Notes: generated from the letters alone by a model not told the origin. A DNA stretch of 11,493 nucleotides from Alphaproteobacteria bacterium (GCA_005888515.1 VAZR01000073.1:1-11493), one strand, 5' to 3'. Positions 1 through 6,978 are shown, counted from the first letter of the stretch. Made by a program: numbers and translations.

Positions 1-242
1 ACTCCGACCATCCGGTGCGAGATCGGATCCATCAGCCGGAAGGTGTCGCTCGCCGTCGCGGTGCCGGCGCCGGACAGCAGCGTTTCCTCGAATTCGACGA
101 GCGGCGGCTTGACGCGCTGATACCCATGCGAGGCCAGAACACCCATCAACCGCGCGGTCACCTCGGCCTCGATCTCCGCGTCGGGCGGCAACAGATCATA
201 AAGCCCGGCAGGCAACAGGGCCGGGTGCGGGGCGTCATTCAT
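1..242 (-). CDS. hisZ: HisZ, ATP phosphoribosyltransferase regulatory subunit (N-terminal part)
   Basis: HisZ is a catalytically inactive relative of histidyl-tRNA synthetase. It pairs with the short form of HisG and makes that enzyme, the first of histidine synthesis, active and feedback-sensitive in the cytoplasm. Eighty codons are visible and the gene runs off the left edge. The protein opens MNDAPHPALLPAGLYDLLPP, the usual LLPxGxxDxLPP entry of HisZ/HisS proteins. Then come an amphipathic helix (about 22-38), the strand GYQRVKPPLVEFEE (40-53) and the class II synthetase motif region TFRLMDPISHRMVG (67-80), which in the family precedes the RSDMT-type motif. An in-frame TGA at 249-251 leaves ATG 240-242 as the only ATG start. 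No good Shine-Dalgarno is seen. HisZ rather than HisS is chosen from the N-terminal wording and the serA/serC neighbourhood; fairly sure. Confidence 0.87.
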   Translation of the reverse strand, partial: MNDAPHPALLPAGLYDLLPPDAEIEAEVTARLMGVLASHGYQRVKPPLVEFEETLLSGAGTATASDTFRLMDPISHRMVG

Positions 243-332
243 GGCGCATCATCGTGGCGACAAGGTCCAAGGCTTTAGAGCATTGTGTATCACGCCTGCT
301 TTAAGAACAGGCGAAAAGCGCTGCCCGGATGG

Positions 333-353
333 AAAAACCGCCGCACTGGCGGT
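333..353 (-). terminator. Short rho-independent terminator-like hairpin upstream of hisZ
   Basis: Read on the minus strand, ACCGCC (353-348) and GGCGGT (342-337) form a 6-bp GC-rich stem around a 5-base loop. A run of T (337-333) follows at once. This is the form of an intrinsic terminator pointing at hisZ, 91 bases before its start codon. It could stop antisense or read-through transcription, or act as a hisZ leader attenuator. The stem is short, so confidence is moderate. A second small inverted repeat without a T run (CGCCTG 293-298, CAGGCG 308-313) lies between it and hisZ. Confidence 0.4.
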
Positions 354-412
354 CCATTGGAGGCTAAATAGGGGAGCTGACCTCGAATCCGAGCCCATCG
401 GGAGACAACAAG

Positions 413-1987
413 ATGAAGCGACGCGATGTCCTCAAATCGGCTCTCGCCGGCGCCGCCGCGCTGGCCGCGCCGTCGATCGTCCGGGCCGAAGCGCAAACCA
501 CGCTGACCTTTGTGCCGCACGCCGATCTGGCCTCGCTCGACCCGGTGTGGACCACCGCCGACATCACTCGCAATTTCTCGCTCGCCGTGTACGACACGCT
601 TTACGCGTTCGATGCCGATTTCAACGTGCAGCCGCAAATGGTCGCGGGCGAGACCAAGTCGAGCGACGGCACGCAATGGGAGCTGACATTGCGCGACGGG
701 CTCAAATTCCACGATGGCAGCCCGGTGCTGGCCCGCGACTGCATCGCGACAATCAAGCGCTGGGGCCAGCGCGATCCGATGGGCACGGCACTCGCCGCCC
801 GCATCGACGAGATTGCCGCGCCGTCCGACAAGGTGATCCGCATCCGCCTGAAGAAACCATTTCCGCTGCTGACCTATGCTTTGGCCCAGGTCTATTGCGC
901 GATCATGCCCGAGCGGCTGGCCCAGACCGATGCCGCCGAACAGGTCAAGGAGGCGATGGGCAGCGGCCCGTTCAAATTCGTCGCCGGCGAACGGGTGCCG
1001 GGCCAGCGGGTCGTGTTCGAAAAGAACCGGGACTACATCCCGCGCGACGGCAAACCGAGCTTCAACGCAGGCCCGAAGATCGTTCATTTCGACCGGGTCT
1101 TGTGGAATTTCGTGCCGGACGCTGGAACCGCATCGGCGGCGCTGCAGCAGGGCGAGGTCGATTGGTGGGAAAACCCGCCGATCGATCTCGTGCCGCAACT
1201 GAAGCGCGACAAAAATCTCGTCGTCGCGGTCAAGGACCGCACCGGCGAGATCGGCTGTCTCCGCTTCAACCATCTGCTGCCGCCGTTCGACAAGACGGCG
1301 GTACGGCGGGCCGTGCTGTCGGCGATCGACCAGAAGGACGTCATGACCGCTTTTGCCGGCGCCGAGCCGAGCATCATGAAGGTCGATGTCGGGCTGTTCG
1401 TGCCCGGGACGCCTCTTCCCAGCGATGTCGGTGTCGAGATCACCCGCGGCCCAAAGGACTACAAGAAGATCAAGCAGGAATTGGCGGCGGCCGGTTACAA
1501 TGGAGAGAAGATCGTGGTACTCGCCGCCACCACGATCCCGTCGATCTGGGCCGAGGCTTCGGTCGCAACGGATGTCTTGAAGCAGATCGGCATGGATATC
1601 GATCTGCAAGCGCTGGAATGGGGCGCAGTCGTGTCGCGCCGCGCCATCAAGGAGCCGATCGACCGCGGCGGCTGGAACATCTTCTATACTTACCTCGGCG
1701 GCTTCGGAAACATCTCGCCCGGGCCCAATATTGCGATCCGCGGTACCGGCACGAAAGCCTGGTTCGGCTGGCCGACCGACCCGGAGATGGAGGCGCTGCG
1801 CGAGTCCTGGTTCGAGGCGCCAGATCTAGCGGCACAGCAGAAAATCTGCCGCGAGATGCAGGTCCATTTCTGGCAGAACCCGGGGTACGTGCCGCTCGGC
1901 ATGTACGACGCGCCGATGGCCTTCCGCTCCTATTTGCAGGACGTGCGCGACGGCTGGCCGCAGTTTTACGGCGTTCGCCGGGCGTAG
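413..1987 (+). CDS. ABC transporter substrate-binding protein, peptide/nickel (SBP_bac_5) family
   Basis: This periplasmic solute-binding protein has 524 residues, usual for the DppA/OppA/NikA (cluster C) class. It captures a ligand for an ABC importer; the ligand cannot be told from sequence. Residues 1-25 form a signal peptide with a twin-arginine-like motif (KRRDVLK at 2-8), a hydrophobic Ala/Leu core and a likely cut after SIVRA. Family landmarks are LRDGLKFHDGSPV (93-105), GSGPFKFV (183-190) and LRFNHLLPPFDKTAVRRAV (283-301). Start ATG 413 has a GGGAG Shine-Dalgarno at 400-404. No permease or ATPase gene occurs in this window, so the protein must use a transporter encoded elsewhere. It lies on the opposite strand between serA and hisZ and looks like an insertion into a biosynthetic cluster. 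The family call is sure; the substrate is unknown. Confidence 0.93.
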   Translation: MKRRDVLKSALAGAAALAAPSIVRAEAQTTLTFVPHADLASLDPVWTTADITRNFSLAVYDTLYAFDADFNVQPQMVAGETKSSDGTQWELTLRDGLKFHDGSPVLARDCIATIKRWGQRDPMGTALAARIDEIAAPSDKVIRIRLKKPFPLLTYALAQVYCAIMPERLAQTDAAEQVKEAMGSGPFKFVAGERVPGQRVVFEKNRDYIPRDGKPSFNAGPKIVHFDRVLWNFVPDAGTASAALQQGEVDWWENPPIDLVPQLKRDKNLVVAVKDRTGEIGCLRFNHLLPPFDKTAVRRAVLSAIDQKDVMTAFAGAEPSIMKVDVGLFVPGTPLPSDVGVEITRGPKDYKKIKQELAAAGYNGEKIVVLAATTIPSIWAEASVATDVLKQIGMDIDLQALEWGAVVSRRAIKEPIDRGGWNIFYTYLGGFGNISPGPNIAIRGTGTKAWFGWPTDPEMEALRESWFEAPDLAAQQKICREMQVHFWQNPGYVPLGMYDAPMAFRSYLQDVRDGWPQFYGVRRA

Positions 1988-2148
1988 CCCGGCCAGCTTT
2001 AACCAGAATGAAGGGATAACCTATACTTCGGGGTTAATTTTACCGATATCTATTGCACTTCTCGGTGGAAAGTATCAGTATAAGCACTGCATCGTCATCT
2101 TCCCCCCTCGACGGTGCAAAGAACGCTTCCGTCCTCCTCGACGGGGCT

Positions 2149-2181
2149 CGAAACCCCGGCCACCCCCCGGCCGGGGTTTCG
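2149..2181. terminator. Strong hairpin between convergent genes, probable terminator
   Basis: CGAAACCCCGGCC (2149-2161) and GGCCGGGGTTTCG (2169-2181) form a perfect 13-bp stem around a 7-base C-rich loop. It lies between the stop of the substrate-binding protein gene (1987) and the stop of serA (2239). The stem has AAA at its outer 5' side and TTT at its outer 3' side, as in bidirectional terminators. No long T run follows on either strand (plus strand continues CATTTCT), so efficiency is uncertain. Confidence 0.55.
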
Positions 2182-2238
2182 CATTTCTGGACGGACGCTC
2201 TAAGTGCCGGACGTACTCGGGCTTGCCGGTTTTGCGCC

Positions 2239-3816
2239 CTAGAAACGCATCGCCTTTGCCTGGATCACATTGGGCAAATGGCGCACCGTCTCGATCAGAT
2301 CCGGGGTCAGCTGCTGATCAACCTCCACCAGCGCAATCGCGTCACGGCCCGGGGCGGTGCGGCCGAGATGGAAGGTCGCAATGTTGACCGCGGCCGCCCC
2401 GAGCGCGTTACCGAGCGCGCCGATAAAACCCGGTTTGTCATAGTTACGAACAAACAGCATGTGATGGCCGAGCTCGGCCTCGAGCGGGATGCCCTCGATT
2501 TCGACGAGGCGCGGCTTGTTGCCGGCAAAGACGGTCCCGGCGACGCTGCGCTCCCGCCGCTCGGTCGTCACGGTCACCCGCATCAGATTCTGGTAATCGC
2601 CGGCCGCGCCGCGCCGGGTCTCGCTGACCCGGATATCGCGTTGCCGGCAGATCAGCGGCGCGTTGACCATGTTGACCGAGGCCAGTTGCGGCGCCAACAG
2701 CCCGGTCAGGGCGATTGCGGTCAGCGGCTTCGTGTTCAGCTCGGCGATGGCGCCGTCATATTCGATCGCAACGGCGCGGATGCCGGTCTCGGTCAATTGC
2801 CCGGCAAAGCTGCCGATCTGATCGGCCAGGACCATGTACGGCTTGAGGCGCGCCGCCTCCTCGGCGGTCAAGGACGGCATGTTGACCGCGTTCGAGACCG
2901 CGCCGGTCAGCAGGAAATCGGCGATCTGCTCGGCGATCTCGACCGCGACATTCTCCTGCGCCTCGGCGGTGGCGGCGCCGAGATGCGGCGTCGCGATAAA
3001 GTTCGGGTGACCGAACAGCGGATTGTCGCGCGCCGGTTCTTCGACAAAGACATCGAACGCCGCCCCGCCGACCTGGCCGCTGTCGAGCGCGGCGGCGAGA
3101 TCGGCCTCGTCGACGAGCCCGCCCCGCGCGCAATTGATCAGGCGCACGCCGCGCTTCATCCGGGCGAGCGCGGCGGCATCGATCATGTTCGTCGTCGCTT
3201 CGGTCAGCGGCGTGTGCAGCGTGATGAAATCGGCGCGGGACAAGAGCTCCTCGAACGCGACCCGCTCGACGCCGAGATCGATCGCCCGCGCCGCCGACAG
3301 GAACGGGTCATGGACGAGCACCTTCATGCGCAGCCCGTGCGCCCGGTCGGCGACGATCGCGCCGATATTGCCGCAGCCGATGATGCCGAGCGTCTTGCCG
3401 CTGAGCTCGACCCCCAGGAAGCGCGACTTTTCCCATTTGCCGGCCTGGGTCGAGCGGTCGGCCGCCGGGATCTGGCGCGCCAGCGCGAACATCATCGCGA
3501 TCGTGTGCTCGGCGGCGGTGATCGAATTGCCGTAGGGGGTATTCATCACGACGATGCCGCGCTCGGTAGCCGCGGCGACATCGATATTGTCGACCCCGAT
3601 CCCGGCCCGCCCGATGACCTTGAGGTCGGGCGCTGCGGCGAGTAGTTCGGCCGTGACCTTGGTGGCCGAGCGCACGGCGAGACCGTGATAGCCGCCGATG
3701 CGGCTCTGCAACGCGGCCGCGCCGAGGCCGGTCGCGACCTCGGCCGCGATGCCGCGGGCGGCCAGGATCTCGACGGCGCGCGGGCTCAGCTCATCGGCAA
3801 TCAGAACTTTAGGCAT
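2239..3816 (-). CDS. serA: D-3-phosphoglycerate dehydrogenase
   Basis: SerA oxidises 3-phosphoglycerate to 3-phosphohydroxypyruvate with NAD+, the committed step of serine synthesis in the cytoplasm. The 525-residue length matches the long SerA form. The N-terminal 2-hydroxyacid dehydrogenase part (about 1-100 and 285-310) surrounds a Rossmann domain with GCGNIG at 147-152. The catalytic trio is visible: Arg231 in NCARGG, Glu260 in DVFVEEP and His278 in ATPHLGAAT. An intervening domain (about 320-445) is followed by a C-terminal ACT domain (about 452-525, from MLFVRNYDKPGFIG), which in this family binds serine for feedback inhibition. The start is ATG 3814-3816, giving the typical MPKVLIADELS opening; only a weak G-rich Shine-Dalgarno precedes it. 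It follows serC on the same strand after 166 bases and may be cotranscribed or have its own promoter. Very sure. Confidence 0.97.
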   Translation of the reverse strand: MPKVLIADELSPRAVEILAARGIAAEVATGLGAAALQSRIGGYHGLAVRSATKVTAELLAAAPDLKVIGRAGIGVDNIDVAAATERGIVVMNTPYGNSITAAEHTIAMMFALARQIPAADRSTQAGKWEKSRFLGVELSGKTLGIIGCGNIGAIVADRAHGLRMKVLVHDPFLSAARAIDLGVERVAFEELLSRADFITLHTPLTEATTNMIDAAALARMKRGVRLINCARGGLVDEADLAAALDSGQVGGAAFDVFVEEPARDNPLFGHPNFIATPHLGAATAEAQENVAVEIAEQIADFLLTGAVSNAVNMPSLTAEEAARLKPYMVLADQIGSFAGQLTETGIRAVAIEYDGAIAELNTKPLTAIALTGLLAPQLASVNMVNAPLICRQRDIRVSETRRGAAGDYQNLMRVTVTTERRERSVAGTVFAGNKPRLVEIEGIPLEAELGHHMLFVRNYDKPGFIGALGNALGAAAVNIATFHLGRTAPGRDAIALVEVDQQLTPDLIETVRHLPNVIQAKAMRF

Positions 3817-3834
3817 TCAAGGCCCCGAAATTTC

Positions 3835-3964
3835 CACAATGAGGCAATGAGACAGTGAGCAAGAAGCCGGCCAACAAAAAACGACCATTAGAAGCCATTG
3901 TGCGGGAGATAGGAATTTTTTGACGCTTCGCGCCTCTCGCAGTGAGTTTCTTCTCACTGCCTCA
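3835..3964 (-). promoter_or_regulatory. serC-serA spacer with competing inverted repeats
   Basis: In the minus-strand RNA from serC toward serA, segment 1 (3964-3953, TGAGGCAGTGAG) is followed by segment 2 (3946-3939, CTCACTGC), which pairs with it in a perfect 8-bp hairpin with a 6-base loop. Segment 3 (3851-3840, CTCATTGCCTCA) can pair with the whole of segment 1, 12 bp with one G-U, so the two pairings exclude each other. Segment 3 is part of three 8-base tandem units (3835-3842, 3843-3850, 3851-3858) ending CAATGA or CAGTGA on the plus strand. No T run follows the local hairpin. The repeats are plainly seen; a regulatory role is inference. Confidence 0.35.
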
Positions 3965-3982
3965 CCGCCTCGTTGTGAAAGA

Positions 3983-5146
3983 TCAGGCGGCTTTGGCCGC
4001 CTCGCACTGTTCCGCCCATGCCCAGTCGAGCCAAGGCAGCAGCGCCTCGACGTCGCTGCGCTCGACCGTCGCGCCGGTCCAGATGCGGATGCCCGGCGGC
4101 GAGGCGCGGTGGCTGGCGAGATCGTAGCCGGCGCCCTCGGCTTCGAGCCGGGCCGTCATCGCGCGCACCGTCGTGAATCGGGCCTCATCCGAAAGGCCGA
4201 GGAACCAGGGATCGACGATCTCTAGTTGCGGCGAGGTGCAGGAGCGAGTCGCCGGGTCCTTTGCGAGAAAGCGCAGCCATGGGGTGCGCTCCTCCCAGGC
4301 GGCGACCGCCGCGAGATTGCCTTCGGCGCGGGCGACGAGGCCGTCGAGGCCGCCGACCGACTCGGCCCAGCGCAGCGAGTCGAGCGCATCCTCGACGCAC
4401 AGCATCGACGGCGTATTGATCGTCTCACCGCGGAAGACCCCCTCGATTAGCTTGCCGTTCGAGGTCAACCGGAACAGCTTGGGCAACGGCCAGGGCGGCG
4501 TATAGCTCTCCAGCCGCTCGACCGCGCGCGGCGACAGCGCCAGCATGCCGTGCGCCGCCTCGCCGCCGAGCGCCTTCTGCCATGACCAGGTGACGACATC
4601 GAGCTTGTCCCAGGGCAGCCGCATCGCAAAAGCGGCCGAGGTCGCATCGCAGATCATGAGACCCCGCCGGTCAGCCGCGATCCAGTCGCCGTTCGGGACC
4701 CGCACGCCCGAGGTGGTACCGTTCCATACGAACACCGTATCGCGGTCGGGATCTACCCGCGCGAGGTCCGGCAATTCGCCATAGGGGGCCTGCAGCAGCC
4801 GGAGATCGGCCGGCTTAAGCTGGCGCTGGACATCCTGGACCCAGCCCTCGCCAAAATTCTCCCAGGACAAGAGATCGACGCCGCGCGCCCCGAGCAGCGA
4901 CCATAATGCCAGCTCGACCGCGCCGGTATCCGAACCGGCGACGATCCCGAGCCGGTAATCGGCTGGCATCTGCAACAGCGCGTGGGAGCGCTCGATCACC
5001 TCGGCGAGCTTGGCTACGCCCGGTTTCGAACGGTGCGAGCGGCCAAGCAAGGCGCCCGACAAAGCCGCCGCCGACCAGCCCGGCCGCTTGGCGCAGGGTC
5101 CCGATGAAAAGCAGGGATTGGCCGGCCGCAGGGTCGGCTTCTTCAT
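3983..5146 (-). CDS. serC: Phosphoserine aminotransferase, alphaproteobacterial type
   Basis: SerC is a pyridoxal-phosphate enzyme that moves an amino group from glutamate to 3-phosphohydroxypyruvate, giving phosphoserine. It also serves pyridoxal-phosphate synthesis in many bacteria. The 387 residues fit the divergent alphaproteobacterial SerC group, which opens KPTLRPANPCFSSGPCAKRP. Asp167 in MICDATSAAF should contact the cofactor ring nitrogen, and Lys191 in WSWQKALGGEAAHG is the likely Schiff-base lysine. WNGTTSGVRVPNG (141-153) belongs to the cofactor pocket. Start ATG 5144-5146 has a good purine-rich Shine-Dalgarno (GGAAGGG on the minus strand, a few bases upstream). It lies upstream of serA on the same strand, so consecutive pathway steps are encoded together. 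Sure of the function; another class V aminotransferase is unlikely in this context. Confidence 0.95.
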   Translation of the reverse strand: MKKPTLRPANPCFSSGPCAKRPGWSAAALSGALLGRSHRSKPGVAKLAEVIERSHALLQMPADYRLGIVAGSDTGAVELALWSLLGARGVDLLSWENFGEGWVQDVQRQLKPADLRLLQAPYGELPDLARVDPDRDTVFVWNGTTSGVRVPNGDWIAADRRGLMICDATSAAFAMRLPWDKLDVVTWSWQKALGGEAAHGMLALSPRAVERLESYTPPWPLPKLFRLTSNGKLIEGVFRGETINTPSMLCVEDALDSLRWAESVGGLDGLVARAEGNLAAVAAWEERTPWLRFLAKDPATRSCTSPQLEIVDPWFLGLSDEARFTTVRAMTARLEAEGAGYDLASHRASPPGIRIWTGATVERSDVEALLPWLDWAWAEQCEAAKAA

Positions 5147-5201
5147 ACCGCCCTTCCCTCACACAGCTATGGCCCGGACCGGGCCGGATTTCGGAGGGCG
5201 G

Positions 5202-5230
5202 ACCCTAGGCGCTGGGCCGGCACGGGTCAA
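5202..5230 (-). promoter_or_regulatory. Candidate serC promoter
   Basis: On the minus strand TTGACC (5230-5225) and TAGGGT (5207-5202) are 17 bases apart, a good -35 with a weak -10. Transcription would start near 5195, leaving a leader of about 50 bases before serC. The leader holds a short palindrome (GGCCCGG 5171-5177, CCGGGCC 5179-5185). The call rests on pattern only. Confidence 0.3.
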
Positions 5231-5247
5231 TGCGGCGGCACAACGAC

Positions 5248-5276
5248 CTAGCGCGTCGCAGACCGCGACGCGCTAG
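5248..5276 (-). terminator. Perfect 12-bp inverted repeat downstream of the 68-residue gene
   Basis: CTAGCGCGTCGC (5248-5259) and GCGACGCGCTAG (5265-5276) are perfect inverted repeats around a 5-base loop. The hairpin sits 32 bases beyond the stop of the small minus-strand gene and just upstream of the serC promoter candidate. A terminator insulating serC from the small gene is the simplest reading. There is no T run after it on the minus strand, only GTCGTTGTG. A repeated extragenic palindrome element is an alternative. Confidence 0.4.
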
Positions 5277-5308
5277 AGACGATTTCCGGTTGTAACAGAC
5301 TGAAACGG

Positions 5309-5515
5309 TTAGAAAATCGGCAGGCCGACCCCATAGGGCTGCCACGCCTTGCGGACCTGCTCCTCGACGACGAGGCCGGAGGAGGTCATCGGCGAATGGA
5401 CCCTGCCGCTACCGGCTTTCGGATCGCCGAGCGTACCGACCATATGGTCGATCGTCGCCTTTTCACGCCGATGCCAAATTTTCAGGAGACGCCGGGACGA
5501 GCGCAGGTCTTTCAT
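5309..5515 (-). CDS. Unrecognised small basic protein, 68 residues
   Basis: I do not recognise this protein. It starts MKDLRSSRRLLKIWHRREK and ends KAWQPYGVGLPIF. The N-terminal 20 residues are strongly basic and could form an amphipathic helix; the middle (about 29-42) is Gly/Ser/Pro rich; residues 48-57 (GLVVEEQVRK) look helical. There is no signal peptide, membrane segment, Cys motif or zinc motif. That it is a gene rests on its signals: a near-ideal Shine-Dalgarno (GGGAGGAAA, six bases before ATG 5513-5515 counted from GGAGG), a promoter candidate at 5557-5584 and a hairpin downstream at 5248-5276. It stands alone between serC and a divergent flavin oxidoreductase gene. A longer frame from TTG 5584 is unlikely, since that TTG lies in the promoter candidate. 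No function is proposed. Confidence 0.7.
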   Translation of the reverse strand: MKDLRSSRRLLKIWHRREKATIDHMVGTLGDPKAGSGRVHSPMTSSGLVVEEQVRKAWQPYGVGLPIF

Positions 5516-5556
5516 CGATTTCCTCCCGGGGGGTTGGAGCGACCTTACGTCGCACT

Positions 5557-5584
5557 TTTGTAACGCTTGGGTACAAATAGTCAA
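5557..5584 (-). promoter_or_regulatory. Candidate sigma-70-like promoter of the 68-residue gene
   Basis: On the minus strand TTGACT (5584-5579) and TACAAA (5562-5557) are 16 bases apart in a locally AT-rich stretch of otherwise GC-rich DNA. The predicted start near 5549 gives a leader of about 35 bases that includes the strong Shine-Dalgarno of the 68-residue gene. It is among the best promoter matches in the window. Confidence 0.5.
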
Positions 5585-5698
5585 TAATTAAATGCGCGGC
5601 AACCATCCAAATTCGCGAAAAGTGGCGGCTTCCGTACAACTCCTTTGGGCGTATGCTACCCGAACGCTTCTGCCGTATGGTTAAGAAAGCGCAAAAAT

Positions 5699-5704
5699 GG
5701 GAGG
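5699..5704 (+). promoter_or_regulatory. Ribosome binding site that sets the flavin oxidoreductase start
   Basis: GGGAGG lies seven bases before ATG 5712-5714. An in-frame ATG at 5697 overlaps this site, so the upstream ATG is unlikely to be the start and the protein should begin MQYGLFTMP. Confidence 0.75.
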
Positions 5705-5711
5705 CCACGCC

Positions 5712-6812
5712 ATGCAGTACGGCCTGTTCACAATGCCGTCGCATCCGCCGGAGCGCGGATTACTCGATGGCCATCGCTGGGATCTTCAAACCCTGCGCTG
5801 GGCCGACGAACTGGGTTTCGTCGAAGCTTGGATCGGCGAGCACCATACCGCGCCGTGGGAGCCGCACCCTGCCCCCGACCTGCTGATCGCCCAGGCGCTG
5901 ACCGAAACCCGCAGCATCCGGCTCGCGCCGGGCGGTTTTCTGTTGCCCTATCACCACCCGGCCGAGCTGGCCAACCGGGTCGCGATGCTCGACCACATGG
6001 CGCAGGGCCGGCTCAATTTCGGGGTGGCGGCGAGCGGATTACCGAGCGACTGGGCGATGTTCAATGTCGACGGCAATGCCGGCCAGCACCGCGAGATGAC
6101 GCGCGAGGCTCTCGACATCATCCTGCAGCTGTGGAGCGCCGAAGAACCGTTCGATTATCAGGGAAAATACTGGCATGTGACCCGCACCGGGCTGATGCTG
6201 GAGACCCTGCGGCCGCATATCCGCCCGTTCCAGAAGCCGCACCCGCCGATTGGTGTCGCCGGGGTCAGCAAGGGCTCGGATACGCTGAAGCTCGCCGGCG
6301 AGCACGGCTTTTTGCCGATGAGCCTGAACCTCAACCCAAGCTATGTTGCGAGCCACTGGGAGTCGGTCGAGGAAGGGGCGCGGCGCAGCGGCCGTAACCC
6401 GAACCGGGCCGACTGGCGCCTGGTGCGCGAGATCTTTGTGGCCGACACCGATGAAGAGGCGTGGCGCCTGTCGGTTGGGGCACAAATGGGCCGCATGATG
6501 CGCGAGTACTTTCTGCCGCTGCTGACCAATGTCGGGGTCATCCAATTCCTGAAGCACGACGAGTCGGTCGCCGACAGCGATGTGACGCCGGAGTACTGCG
6601 CCCAGCACAATTGGCTGATCGGTTCGCCTGCGACCGTCGTCGAGAAGATCGAGCGCATGTACGACGAAGTCGGCGGATTCGGCAGCCTGCTCTTGTTCTG
6701 CTTTGACTACAGCGACAACCCGCAGGCCTGGCACCACTCGATGCGGCTTCTGGCGGAGGAGGTCATGCCGCGGGTGGCGCATCTCTCGCCTGTCCAGCCT
6801 GCCTCTTCATAG
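5712..6812 (+). CDS. LLM class flavin-dependent oxidoreductase (luciferase-like monooxygenase)
   Basis: Members of this family are TIM-barrel enzymes that use reduced FMN, usually supplied by a separate reductase, and oxygen to oxidise a small organic substrate. The 366-residue protein opens MQYGLFTMP, the first barrel strand. It carries WIGEHH (40-45), a family hallmark, then a long conserved block around YHHPAELANRVAMLDHMAQG (80-99) and RLNFGVAASG (100-109). GSPATVVEKI (304-313) and a C-terminal stretch ending EEVMPRV (349-355) are also typical. The pattern resembles the LimB-like (limonene monooxygenase) branch, but the substrate cannot be assigned. No flavin reductase gene is adjacent. 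The gene is divergent from the 68-residue gene. A weak promoter candidate (TTCCGT 5630-5635, 16 bases, TATGCT 5652-5657) precedes it. The family is sure, the specific role unknown. Confidence 0.92.
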   Translation: MQYGLFTMPSHPPERGLLDGHRWDLQTLRWADELGFVEAWIGEHHTAPWEPHPAPDLLIAQALTETRSIRLAPGGFLLPYHHPAELANRVAMLDHMAQGRLNFGVAASGLPSDWAMFNVDGNAGQHREMTREALDIILQLWSAEEPFDYQGKYWHVTRTGLMLETLRPHIRPFQKPHPPIGVAGVSKGSDTLKLAGEHGFLPMSLNLNPSYVASHWESVEEGARRSGRNPNRADWRLVREIFVADTDEEAWRLSVGAQMGRMMREYFLPLLTNVGVIQFLKHDESVADSDVTPEYCAQHNWLIGSPATVVEKIERMYDEVGGFGSLLLFCFDYSDNPQAWHHSMRLLAEEVMPRVAHLSPVQPASS

Positions 6813-6829
6813 GGCGCGCAACCGCCCTA
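6810..6829 (+). terminator. Short hairpin overlapping the flavin oxidoreductase stop codon
   Basis: TAGGGCG (6810-6816) and CGCCCTA (6823-6829) form a perfect 7-bp GC-rich stem around a 6-base loop, starting at the TAG stop itself. There is no T run after it, so it may be a weak terminator or an RNA 3'-end stabiliser. Confidence 0.3.
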
Positions 6830-6959
6830 GCCGAACCCAGGCGCAGAGCCCATATCTCTGTCCTGCCGCGGGTGCTGGAACTTTCGTTGCATTGCCGCGT
6901 TGCGGGCGCTGCACGGATCGGGTAGGCCAGCCCGTCGCAGCCGCAATCCTGGTCTGCGG

Positions 6960-6970
6960 TTGATTATCAA
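6960..6970. promoter_or_regulatory. Palindrome TTGATTATCAA, possible regulator site
   Basis: A perfect 11-base palindrome (TTGAT, one base, ATCAA) lies just upstream of the promoter candidate of the oxidoreductase operon, centred about 49 bases before the predicted start. The half-sites equal FNR/CRP-type half-sites but are one base apart instead of four, so it is not a normal FNR box. The palindrome is seen; its role is a guess. Confidence 0.25.
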
Positions 6971-6978
6971 CGGCAAGG

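Noticed and set aside
235..252. Five-codon minus-strand ORF (MMRHE) overlapping the hisZ start
   Set aside because: It overlaps the hisZ start suggestively, but it is too short to judge, has no Shine-Dalgarno, and such tiny frames arise by chance.
241..2019. Long frames on both strands over the binding-protein gene (241-2019 plus, 290-1609 minus)
   Set aside because: The 413-1987 frame has a signal peptide, family motifs and a Shine-Dalgarno; the others are Arg-rich shadows.
2106..2144. Direct repeat CCTCGACGG
   Set aside because: Nine bases occurring twice in a GC-rich spacer is not notable and has no link to a boundary or gene.
2053..3645. A 530-codon plus-strand open frame
   Set aside because: It lies antisense to serA, whose motifs and domains are unmistakable. 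Its sequence is low-complexity Arg/Gly/Asp-rich, as expected from the reverse complement of a GC-rich gene.
5697..5711. Upstream ATG for the flavin oxidoreductase
   Set aside because: Its codons overlap the GGGAGG ribosome binding site that serves ATG 5712, and the extra five residues precede the normal family start.
6960..6970. FNR box at TTGATTATCAA
   Set aside because: The half-sites are one base apart, not four, so the canonical site is not met; kept only as an unexplained palindrome.
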